Made by a program: the position numbers and the translations under genes. A stretch of DNA of 5,492 bases from an uncultured Mollicutes bacterium (GTDB lineage: Bacteria > Bacillota_I > Bacilli_A > RFN20 > CAG-826): the NCBI GenBank assembly GCA_945935945.1, contig CAMESA010000070.1:1-5492 (forward strand), given 5' to 3'. The notes under the pieces are model-generated. The model was not told where the DNA came from. It searched no databases and saw nothing but the letters and a program-made list of their open reading frames with translations. Position 1 is the first letter of the stretch; every line of letters begins with the position of its first letter. Below, piece by piece: positions 1 through 5,265 of the stretch.

Positions 1-13
1 GAAAATATAGGAC

Positions 14-26
14 GATAATATATAAT
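14..26 (+). promoter_or_regulatory. possible -10 region ahead of the NUDIX-ABC operon
   Basis: Two overlapping-register -10-like hexamers lie just upstream of the first gene: GATAAT at 14-19 and TATAAT at 21-26. The matching -35 element would be at or beyond the left edge of the window, so the promoter cannot be completed. Starting from GATAAT would leave the Shine-Dalgarno GAGGT (32-36) inside the transcript. Starting from TATAAT would place it at the very 5' end. The region is AT-rich, so chance matches are likely. Confidence 0.3.
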
Positions 27-43
27 TAATCGAGGTAATTACT

Positions 44-574
44 ATGGATTTAAAAGAGAAGAAATTAGAGTCAACAACCCTTTATGAGGGGAAAATCATC
101 GATGTTTATAAGGATAAAGTTTTATGTCCAAATGGGCATATTAGTTATCGTGAATATATTAAACATTGTAAGGCAAGTTGTGTTATTGCAAAAAAAGATA
201 ATGGAAATTATATTCTAGAAAAACAATATCGATATCCTTACGATGAAGTAATTATTGAGTTTCCAGCTGGAAAATGTGATTTAAATGAAGATCCAGAAGT
301 TACAGCAATTAGAGAATTAGAAGAAGAAACTGGATATAAAACAAATAACATTAAGTATTTAGGTAAAATTTATCCAACTTGTGCTTATAGCGATGAAGTT
401 ATTTATTGTTATTACGCCGACTCACTTGAAGTAAGAAAAACACATCTTGATGAGAACGAATTTGTCGAAGTATTTGAAGCTTCGTATGATGAAATTAAAA
501 AAATGATTCGCGACGGCGATATAAAAGATGCTAAAACTATTGCATGTTTTGCGTTTTTGGAGGCTAATAAATGA
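44..574 (+). CDS. NUDIX hydrolase, ADP-ribose pyrophosphatase-like
   Basis: This 176-residue protein probably hydrolyses a nucleoside diphosphate linked to another moiety, most likely ADP-ribose to AMP and ribose 5-phosphate, with Mg2+ in the cytoplasm. The NUDIX box is complete at residues 76-98: Gly76, Glu82, then Arg90-Glu91-Leu92 with the metal-binding Glu93-Glu95 and Gly97. The EFPAGK stretch just before it (72-77) is typical of the ADPRase branch. So is Pro111 followed by YSDE (115-118), 13 residues after the box. Length fits the NudF-type family (about 170-210). The start is supported by GAGGT at 32-36, 7 bases from the ATG. Its TGA stop overlaps the ATG of the ABC ATPase gene (ATGA), so the two are probably translationally coupled. 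A related NUDIX substrate cannot be excluded, because substrate choice cannot be read with certainty from sequence. Confidence 0.93.
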   Translation: MDLKEKKLESTTLYEGKIIDVYKDKVLCPNGHISYREYIKHCKASCVIAKKDNGNYILEKQYRYPYDEVIIEFPAGKCDLNEDPEVTAIRELEEETGYKTNNIKYLGKIYPTCAYSDEVIYCYYADSLEVRKTHLDENEFVEVFEASYDEIKKMIRDGDIKDAKTIACFAFLEANK

Positions 575-1419
575 GACTTGTCGAAGTTACAGAAATGAAC
601 AAAACTTATGAAAAGTTTAAATTAGATAATGTCAGTTTTCATCTCGAATCTGGACACATCTATGGTTTTATTGGCGCTAATGGAAGTGGAAAATCTACAA
701 CCATGAAGGGCATGACAGGTTTAATCAACCTTGATAGTGGTTCAGTTTTGATGAACGGGAAGAGTATTTATGAATTATCAAGTGTAGAGAAAGAAAAAAT
801 TGGCTTTACAATGGACGAAATTTGTCTACCAGATAATTTAAAAGTTAATTCTTTAAACAAAATCTTTAAAAGTACATTTGATAACTGGGATGAAAATGTG
901 TTTTTCGGCTTTTTAAAAAGTTTTAACATCGACACATCTAAAAAAATCAAAGAATTATCAAAAGGAATGAAAGCAAAATTCAATATTGCAATTTCTTTAT
1001 CTCATAATGCAAATATTTTAATTCTTGATGAGCCAATGAACGGGTTAGATCCTGTTGCAAGAGATGAATTTTGTGAATTACTTTCTAACTTTATTTTAGA
1101 TGGTGAAGACAGAACAATTTTGATAAGTTCACACATTATTTCTGATCTTGAGAAAATTTGTACTGACTTTATTTTCATCAACGAAGGAAAAATAATTATT
1201 CAAGAAAAGAAATCAATACTTGATAACAACTTTATAAAAATAAATGTTTCAGAAGAGGAGTTTGAAAACATCGATAGACATAAAATTATTAGATACAAAA
1301 GAGCAATTAATTCCTATGATATCTTGGCTTTAAAAGAAAATTCTGAATATTTTGCTAATTGTGAATCTGCAAATGCTGAAGACTTTTTAGTATTTATGAT
1401 TAGAGGTAAAACTATATGA
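571..1419 (+). CDS. ABC transporter ATP-binding protein, YtrB-like
   Basis: This 282-residue ATPase subunit would energise the permease encoded immediately downstream. All main nucleotide-binding motifs are visible: Walker [10 protein letters not shown] (35-43), signature LSKGMK (129-134), Walker B ILILDE (149-154), D-loop GLD (158-160) and H-loop His188 in SSH. The variant signature (SKGMK rather than SGGQ) and the Trp/Phe-rich helical segment before it (about 103-120) match the YtrB/BcrA-like branch that pairs with ABC-2 permeases. The usual Q-loop Gln seems to be replaced by Asp/Glu (TMDE, 80-83), as I recall for this branch. Residues from about 220 form a C-terminal extension of unclear role. 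A strong Shine-Dalgarno GGAGG (559-563) lies 7 bases before the ATG. It overlaps the NUDIX stop by 4 bases and the permease start by 4 bases. Substrate and direction are unknown; members of this branch act in peptide or antibiotic export, or in envelope stress responses. Confidence 0.95.
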   Translation: MRLVEVTEMNKTYEKFKLDNVSFHLESGHIYGFIGANGSGKSTTMKGMTGLINLDSGSVLMNGKSIYELSSVEKEKIGFTMDEICLPDNLKVNSLNKIFKSTFDNWDENVFFGFLKSFNIDTSKKIKELSKGMKAKFNIAISLSHNANILILDEPMNGLDPVARDEFCELLSNFILDGEDRTILISSHIISDLEKICTDFIFINEGKIIIQEKKSILDNNFIKINVSEEEFENIDRHKIIRYKRAINSYDILALKENSEYFANCESANAEDFLVFMIRGKTI

Positions 1420-2132
1420 AGAAATTCAAAGGATTATTATATAAAGATTTACTCCAAAGCAAATCAGTATTCGTTATAACTGTTTTTATCTCAATCCTTT
1501 TTGGCGCAATCTTTTTATCACAAATTTTGACAACTTTAAATGGCTATACTGATGGAGATACAGTTGTTTCTGATTTTGAAGCATTTCAAAATAGCATGTT
1601 AGCTTCATCATTTTATTTACCATATTTGGCATTTATTTCATGTTTAGTCACATTAACTAACGCAGAACTTGATGAAAAATGTAATTTTGACAAATTTATC
1701 ATCTCTAGCGGCTTAAAAAGAGAAATAATCGTTCAAGAAAAAATAATTTGTGGTTTTATTTATTCTATTGTTCCATTTATTACAATTCTAATTTGCGGAT
1801 TTTCCTTATTAATTCCGCAAAACCCTGAAGTTTCAATTCTCCATTCCATCTTTATAATTATTTTATCAATGTCAAATTTCATAATGATAATTCCTTTAGC
1901 TGAATTAATTGTCGTTTTCCTAGGTAGTTACAAAGCAAAACAATTTGGCACATTAATTGCTCTTGGAGTTGTTCTTCTTGGAATGGGTGTTTCAATTCTT
2001 TACTTTATTTTTGGCTTAGCAAATCATTTATATGGCGCATTAATTTCTGTTGGATATTTAATAGTTTCATTGGTTTTAGGTTTTGTATTCTATAAAGTTG
2101 CACTCAAAAAATACAAATTAAAAGATTTCTAA
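1416..2132 (+). CDS. ABC-2 type transporter permease
   Basis: This 238-residue integral membrane protein is the likely membrane partner of the upstream ATPase. Six hydrophobic segments can be drawn at about residues 17-38, 64-83, 110-133, 143-168, 177-200 and 206-228. The short N-terminal cytoplasmic helix (FKGLLYKDLLQSK) is typical of ABC-2 permeases of the ABC2_membrane_5 type. So is the loop after helix 2 (DEKCNFDKFIISSGLKREI, 86-104), which resembles the family's 'E...GWDKYLLSLPVSRK' coupling loop. Length is normal for the family. The ATG overlaps the ATPase stop (ATGA), with AGAGGT at 1402-1407 as ribosome binding site, 8 bases away. With one permease gene, the transporter is expected to be a homodimer with two ATPase copies. 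No gene for a regulator of this transporter lies next to it within the window; the upstream neighbour is the NUDIX gene. The substrate cannot be predicted. Confidence 0.9.
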   Translation: MKKFKGLLYKDLLQSKSVFVITVFISILFGAIFLSQILTTLNGYTDGDTVVSDFEAFQNSMLASSFYLPYLAFISCLVTLTNAELDEKCNFDKFIISSGLKREIIVQEKIICGFIYSIVPFITILICGFSLLIPQNPEVSILHSIFIIILSMSNFIMIIPLAELIVVFLGSYKAKQFGTLIALGVVLLGMGVSILYFIFGLANHLYGALISVGYLIVSLVLGFVFYKVALKKYKLKDF

Positions 2133-2151
2133 TCATAAATTTAATATTTTT

Positions 2152-2190
2152 ATACTTCGTTTTAAATTAATAGCGAGGTATTTTATTTTT
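2152..2190 (+). terminator. weak intrinsic terminator after the ABC permease
   Basis: ATACTTCG (2152-2159) can pair with CGAGGTAT (2174-2181), giving an 8-base-pair stem with one U-G wobble and a 14-base AT loop. It is followed at once by TTTATTTTT (2182-2190). The polarity suits the plus-strand operon. On the minus strand the stem is followed by A residues, so it would not terminate the converging gene, whose last codons lie inside the hairpin. Confidence 0.45.
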
Positions 2191-2682
2191 AATTAAATCA
2201 AAAAAATTTGAATCAATTTCTTGTATTTTTGTAAGACAAGATGAATTTATGCCGAAAATTCCTTTTCCTTTTATATATATAGAGGAATTTTGTGAATAAA
2301 TATTTCCTTTAACTTCTAAATCTTCTTTAATATTTTCAAAATTTGATAAATTAATTGAATTTTTATCACTAAATACAAAATCTAATGTAACATTTAAATC
2401 TGATGATATATCTTTAGATGTCAAAATTGATCTTATTGTATCTTTAATTTGAATTGAAAAAGTTAGTGAAGAACTAGAAATTTTAGTAGCTAATATGTCT
2501 TTTTTTGCCTGTGAAAAGGATAGTTTGCTAAATTTTTTTAGTAGTAAAGAATCGTTTTCGATTGAATACAAAGCAACTTTAAAACTAACAAGAAAATATC
2601 TTTTATTTATTTCTAGGAAAACTTTATATTTGTCTCCTTGAATAAAGTATGAAAGCATTGAACCTTTATTTTTATTAGTCAT
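2167..2682 (-). CDS. hypothetical soluble protein, second gene of a minus-strand pair
   Basis: I do not recognise this protein. From the chosen ATG it has 171 residues, no signal peptide and no membrane segment, so it is probably cytoplasmic. It is rich in Ser, Lys, Ile and Phe, with one Cys (149) and no visible catalytic motif. The alternation of polar and hydrophobic residues at about 70-145 suggests mostly beta structure. The frame is open upstream to TTG at 2700 and ATG at 2697. I prefer the ATG at 2682 because AGGA (2691-2694 on the minus strand) lies 8 bases before it. It then overlaps the upstream membrane-protein gene by 8 bases, which suggests coupled translation and a shared function. 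Its 3' end converges on the ABC operon and overlaps that operon's terminator hairpin. G+C is about 22% over 2221-2700 by hand count, lower than its conserved neighbours. It could be a fast-evolving lineage-specific gene. Confidence 0.7.
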   Translation of the reverse strand: MTNKNKGSMLSYFIQGDKYKVFLEINKRYFLVSFKVALYSIENDSLLLKKFSKLSFSQAKKDILATKISSSSLTFSIQIKDTIRSILTSKDISSDLNVTLDFVFSDKNSINLSNFENIKEDLEVKGNIYSQNSSIYIKGKGIFGINSSCLTKIQEIDSNFFDLIKNKIPRY

Positions 2683-3187
2683 TTTTATTTTCCTCATCAA
2701 TTGAAAAAAGTGTATTTAGAAGATCAAAACCCTTCTTAAAAGCTTCAGGTGATTTGATGTAAAATAGTGAAATTTTGCTACCATCGTTAAGTTCTATTTT
2801 GACTCTTGAAAAAGAAATAATTGTTGAAAAAATATTCTTTGGAATTTCAATATTTTTAATATCTTTGAAGTTATATTTTCTTGAAGTTTTCTCAAAAACC
2901 CTGCAGAACTCAACTATTTTTGTCGAAATTTGAATTTTTACTTGTTGTTGTGGGATTAAAAAATAATGAATTAAACATGTTAAAGAAAACAAAAAAACAA
3001 GTGAAATAAGTATAAAAACTATAATCAAAAATGGGTCTTGTCTAAGAATAATTCCACTTACTAAAGAGACACTTTGAATGATTAAACAAATGATAATGAC
3101 AGGAACAAAAAGTCCAAGATAAATTCTATCTTTTTTACTAGATTCGTTAATTACGTTTTCAATATCGCTGTTAATTTTTGAATTCAT
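2675..3187 (-). CDS. hypothetical two-helix membrane protein, possible PH-like C-terminal domain
   Basis: From the chosen ATG this is a 170-residue protein. A polar N-terminus (1-20) is followed by two transmembrane helices (about 22-48 and 52-77) joined by a very short RQDP turn. A C-terminal domain of about 85 residues (82-164) would face the same side as the N-terminus, probably the cytoplasm. The layout of two helices followed by a small beta-rich domain, with a closing helix near SPEAFKKGFDLL, resembles bacterial PH-like (bPH2/DUF304-type) membrane proteins. That is a structural impression, not a motif match. The frame is open to an ATG at 3205, adding MYNFIY. I prefer 3187 because those extra codons contain a perfect TATAAT that probably is the promoter, and no good Shine-Dalgarno precedes either start. 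The gene overlaps the next minus-strand gene by 8 bases, and the two probably form an operon. Function unknown. Confidence 0.72.
   Translation of the reverse strand: MNSKINSDIENVINESSKKDRIYLGLFVPVIIICLIIQSVSLVSGIILRQDPFLIIVFILISLVFLFSLTCLIHYFLIPQQQVKIQISTKIVEFCRVFEKTSRKYNFKDIKNIEIPKNIFSTIISFSRVKIELNDGSKISLFYIKSPEAFKKGFDLLNTLFSIDEENKND
2691..2694 (-). promoter_or_regulatory. ribosome binding site deciding the start of the 171-residue protein
   Basis: On the minus strand AGGA (within GAGGA) lies 8 bases before the ATG at 2682-2680. The in-frame alternatives at 2700 (TTG) and 2697 (ATG) overlap or directly precede this element and have no such motif upstream. This favours the shorter protein. 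Confidence 0.6.
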
Positions 3188-3196
3188 ATAAATAAA

Positions 3197-3227
3197 ATTA
3201 TACATTTTTCTTTCTTAAATTTGTTAA
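3197..3227 (-). promoter_or_regulatory. putative promoter of the minus-strand gene pair
   Basis: On the minus strand a consensus -10 TATAAT (3202 to 3197) is preceded by TTAACA (3227 to 3222), a 5-of-6 match to the -35 consensus, with a long 19-base spacer. The -10 box ends 9 bases before the ATG at 3187, so the transcript would start at or just before that ATG and carry essentially no leader. Confidence 0.4.
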
Positions 3228-3276
3228 AAGAGACGAAAAAAATCAAAAAATGTAGGAATTATTCGAAAAACTTTAT

Positions 3277-3305
3277 TTATTAATCGGTTTTAATAATGAT
3301 ATAAT
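3277..3305 (+). promoter_or_regulatory. extended -10 promoter of the response regulator gene
   Basis: TG-A-TATAAT (3297-3305) is a perfect extended -10 element. At 17 bases upstream the -35 position holds only TTATTA (3277-3282), a poor match, as is usual for extended -10 promoters. Transcription would begin near 3311-3313, directly at the ATG (3314). Confidence 0.6.
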
Positions 3306-3313
3306 TTTAATGT

Positions 3314-4003
3314 ATGGAAAAAGCGACAAGAAGTATTTTAGTTATTGAAGATGACAAAGCGACTCTAAATAAGATAAAAAATCAACTTAAAGAACTTAAT
3401 TATAAAGTTGCGTGCGTAATGACAGCTCAAGAAGGCGTTGATTACTGCATTAAAAACATAGTTGATTTGATTTTACTTGATTTAGGTCTTCCTGATAAAG
3501 ATGGAATGTATGTTATCGAAACAGTTAGATCATTTAATAATACACTTCCGATAATTGTTGTAAGTGGAAGAACGACAACTGAATCTAAAGTTCTTGCTCT
3601 TGATGCAGGCGCAAACGATTACATGACAAAACCATTTAGTATGGATGAGTTACTCGCAAGAATTAGAAAAGAACTTAGAAATACTTACACCGAAGAAAAA
3701 CATTTGTTCATCAATGGTAATTTAACTATTGATTACGATGCAAAAACAATATTCGTTAATGGTGTTGAAGTTCATTTCACTAATTTCGAATTTAAAATTG
3801 TTACATTATTAGCAAATAATCTTGGAAAAACTCTTGCTTACGATTACATTATCAATCATGTTTGGGGTAAAGATGGCCAAGATCAAAATGGATTACGAGT
3901 CTTCATGGCTGGTATTAGAAAGAAAATTTCTAGAGATCCAAAATCCGCTAAATTAATTAGAACAGATATCGGTAGCGGATACAGAATGAACAAAATTAAT
4001 TAA
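3314..4003 (+). CDS. OmpR/PhoB-family response regulator, KdpE-like
   Basis: This 229-residue cytoplasmic two-component regulator is phosphorylated by a sensor kinase and then binds DNA. The receiver domain (about 7-122) has the acidic pocket Glu12-Asp13-Asp14, phospho-acceptor Asp56 in LLLDLGLP, the conserved Ser84 in VVSG, the switch residue Tyr103 and Lys106 in TKP. The C-terminal winged helix (about 130-227) includes FTNFEFKIVTLL, the VWG motif (183-185), the LRVFMAGIRKKI recognition-helix region (194-205) and the GSGYRM hairpin. DLGLPDKDG, ALDAGANDYMTKPF and the LRVFM...IRKKI helix look most like KdpE, the potassium-uptake regulator. No kdpD or kdpFABC gene is in the window, so the assignment to potassium control is inference and I give no symbol. 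Full length. There is no Shine-Dalgarno sequence and the promoter abuts the start codon, so leaderless translation is likely. A strong terminator follows, so it is probably a single-gene transcript. Confidence 0.93.
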   Translation: MEKATRSILVIEDDKATLNKIKNQLKELNYKVACVMTAQEGVDYCIKNIVDLILLDLGLPDKDGMYVIETVRSFNNTLPIIVVSGRTTTESKVLALDAGANDYMTKPFSMDELLARIRKELRNTYTEEKHLFINGNLTIDYDAKTIFVNGVEVHFTNFEFKIVTLLANNLGKTLAYDYIINHVWGKDGQDQNGLRVFMAGIRKKISRDPKSAKLIRTDIGSGYRMNKIN

Positions 4004-4032
4004 GTAATTAATTTATTTATTAAATATAAGGG

Positions 4033-4074
4033 GCAAATTTTTGAAAAAAGGACAAAAATTTGCTTTTTATTTTT
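4033..4074 (+). terminator. strong intrinsic terminator of the response regulator gene
   Basis: GCAAATTTTTG (4033-4043) and CAAAAATTTGC (4053-4063) form a perfect 11-base-pair stem around a 9-base purine loop. The stem is followed by a T-rich tract (4064-4074) with a single A. The stem could lengthen by G-U and A-U pairs between 4026-4032 and 4064-4070. It lies 30 bases after the stop codon. Confidence 0.9.
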
Positions 4075-4087
4075 AAAAGAGTATATT
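4060..4087 (+). promoter_or_regulatory. putative promoter of the four-helix membrane protein
   Basis: TTGCTT (4060-4065) and TATATT (4082-4087), separated by 16 bases, are moderate matches to -35 and -10. The -35 lies in the 3' arm and T-tract of the preceding terminator. The start would be near 4093-4094, leaving a leader of only about 7 bases before the ATG at 4101. That is too short for a Shine-Dalgarno sequence, and none is visible. Confidence 0.4.
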
Positions 4088-4100
4088 TAAACATTAAATT

Positions 4101-4541
4101 ATGAAAAACTTTAGTGGCCGAATACTTATCTTAATTGCTGTCATACTTGGTGTATGCTCTTTGTTTGCGGATTTAGGAATCACTATTTTTTACATTTGGA
4201 CAAAATTTGAGATTGTTATCGCTGAATTGAGCGCACCAAATGCAATTTTTGATTATATTGGATTAGTAATTCATGTTTTTTCGATTCTATTTTTTATCAT
4301 TACTCTCATTTTATGTATTAAAAATGTAATTTTAGCAAATAGCATGAAAAATAATCTTTACTTATCAATTATCTCTTTGTCAGTTGTAATTTTCTCTTAT
4401 CTATTTAATATATTAGTCCCTGGAATCGTTTTATTTGATTCTGTGCCATTTTTAACTTCATTATTTGCAATCAAAACAGTGGTAAATTTGATGCTAATGA
4501 TTGGAAGTTTTTTAAATTATCGTAGAGATTGTAGAAATTAA
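4101..4541 (+). CDS. hypothetical four-helix membrane protein
   Basis: I do not recognise this 146-residue protein. Four hydrophobic segments fit transmembrane helices at about 7-33, 50-73, 85-112 and 118-138. The N-terminus and the basic C-terminal tail (YRRDCRN) would both lie in the cytoplasm. Loops are short and no catalytic motif or metal site is apparent. The first segment starts right after a short MKNFSGR head and is long. A cleaved signal peptide is unlikely given the three further helices. The gene stands between the response regulator, which has its own terminator, and the rex promoter, so it is probably transcribed alone. It might be a target of one of these regulators, but nothing in the sequence shows that. 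The reading frame looks real from its clean hydrophobic pattern and end-to-end fit between regulatory elements. Confidence 0.7.
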   Translation: MKNFSGRILILIAVILGVCSLFADLGITIFYIWTKFEIVIAELSAPNAIFDYIGLVIHVFSILFFIITLILCIKNVILANSMKNNLYLSIISLSVVIFSYLFNILVPGIVLFDSVPFLTSLFAIKTVVNLMLMIGSFLNYRRDCRN

Positions 4542-4553
4542 TTAACAAATTTC

Positions 4554-4580
4554 TTGCATTAAATTCAGTAAATATATAAT
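4554..4580 (+). promoter_or_regulatory. putative rex-adhE promoter
   Basis: TTGCAT (4554-4559) and a perfect TATAAT (4575-4580) are separated by 15 bases, which is short. Reading the -10 as TAATAT (4577-4582) gives a 17-base spacer. Either way transcription would start at about 4587-4589, at the first bases of the palindrome described next. Confidence 0.5.
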
Positions 4581-4586
4581 ATTATT

Positions 4587-4604
4587 TCGGTAATAATTTA
4601 CCGA
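4587..4604 (+). promoter_or_regulatory. candidate Rex operator (perfect 7-4-7 palindrome)
   Basis: TCGGTAA-TAAT-TTACCGA is a perfect inverted repeat of 7-base arms around a 4-base AT centre, 18 bases in all. Known Rex sites in Firmicutes are 18-base palindromes such as TTGTTAA-N4-TTAACAA or TTGTGAA-N4-TTCACAA. This one keeps the length, the outer T...A, the G at position 3 and the inner TAA/TTA, and differs at positions 2 and 4 of each arm. It lies at the predicted transcription start and 13 bases before the rex ATG, so a bound dimer would block initiation. Rex binding is inference. A transcript hairpin is the alternative, but no T-tract follows it. Confidence 0.65.
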
Positions 4605-4617
4605 TTTAGGATTTTAT

Positions 4618-5262
4618 ATGGGAACTTTATTAACAAAGAATCAATTAAGAAGATTACCAAATTATCTTCATCTATTAAAAAACTTAAAAACTAGTGGCAT
4701 TAAATATATTAGTTGTCAAACTATTGCTGATTGTTTAGATCTAAATAAAGAACAAGTCAGAAAAGATATTGCCCTTATTTCATCAACTGATGGTGTACCA
4801 AATAAAGGTAGAGAAGTTAGCACCTTGATTAATGACATAGAAACAATTTTAGGTTACAAAACCAATACAAATGCAGTTTTGATTGGTGCTGGTAGCTTAG
4901 GAACTGCACTTTGTTACTACAAAGGATTTGAAAACTATGGATTAAATATTGTTGCTGCTTTTGACAAATATCCATCAAATATTGGAAAAAAAGTTGGAAA
5001 TGTACCTTTATTTAACATAAATGAACTTGATGCAAAGTTCTTAGCAGAGTTAAATGCTGAAATAGGTATTATATGCGTTCCAGATAAATTTGCTCAAGAA
5101 GTTGCTGATCAATTAATAAAATCAAACATTCAAGCAATTTGGAATCTAGCACCAACAAAAATAAACGCGCCAAAAGATATTATTGTATTAGATAGTGACC
5201 TAGCTAGCGCTCTAGCTGTCTTATCACATGAATTATACTTAAAAAAACAAGAGGAGAAATAG
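4618..5262 (+). CDS. rex: redox-sensing transcriptional repressor Rex
   Basis: Rex is a cytoplasmic dimeric repressor that reads the NADH/NAD+ ratio: NADH binding releases it from operators ahead of fermentation and respiration genes. This copy is full length at 214 residues. The N-terminal winged helix (about 8-80) contains the hallmark EQVRKD (45-50). The Rossmann domain begins with VLIGAGSLG (87-95, GxGxxG), with the acidic residue after strand 2 at Asp116 in AAFDKYP. It continues through IIGI-like strand IICVPDKFAQEVAD (151-164) and NLAPTKI (176-182). The C-terminal swapped helix is DLASALAVLSHEL (194-206). The usual FGEFGxxGxGY wing is replaced by SSTDGVPNKG (55-64), resembling the second Rex subtype of Clostridia (SSxGxPKxG). 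AGG at 4608-4610 lies 7 bases before the ATG. A candidate operator precedes it and adhE follows 3 bases after its TAG, so it is probably autoregulated and co-transcribed with adhE. Confidence 0.95.
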   Translation: MGTLLTKNQLRRLPNYLHLLKNLKTSGIKYISCQTIADCLDLNKEQVRKDIALISSTDGVPNKGREVSTLINDIETILGYKTNTNAVLIGAGSLGTALCYYKGFENYGLNIVAAFDKYPSNIGKKVGNVPLFNINELDAKFLAELNAEIGIICVPDKFAQEVADQLIKSNIQAIWNLAPTKINAPKDIIVLDSDLASALAVLSHELYLKKQEEK

Positions 5263-5265
5263 TAA

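Noticed and set aside
572..574. Mycoplasma-type code (TGA as Trp)
   Set aside because: TGA ends the NUDIX and ATPase genes exactly where the next gene begins. The Trp codons I checked are TGG, and the proteins have normal family lengths under the standard code.
768..983. Open frame of 71 codons on the minus strand
   Set aside because: It lies wholly inside the ABC ATPase gene, opposite the segment before and up to the signature motif. It has no ribosome binding site that I can see and no recognisable product. It is a shadow of the real gene.
2133..2166. Separate small gene or RNA between the convergent operons
   Set aside because: The gap is only 34 bases and is accounted for by the start of the terminator hairpin plus AT-rich filler.
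3259..3296. Imperfect inverted repeat (TTATT...AAAAC / GTTTT...AATAA) upstream of the response regulator
   Set aside because: It is interrupted and made of A/T runs that arise often at this base composition. The direct-repeat reading of the same stretch is slightly better and is listed as a weak finding.
4542..4548. TTAACAA, an exact half of the canonical Rex box, upstream of rex
   Set aside because: The opposite arm (4531-4537) matches the expected TTGTTAA at only 3 of 7 positions, and the half-site lies upstream of the -35. The perfect palindrome at 4587-4604 is a much better candidate.
4587..4617. Palindrome before rex as an intrinsic terminator of the four-helix protein gene
   Set aside because: No T-tract follows the 3' arm (the next bases are TTTAGGATTTT), the loop would be 4 bases, and it lies downstream of a good -10 box. 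An operator explains it better.
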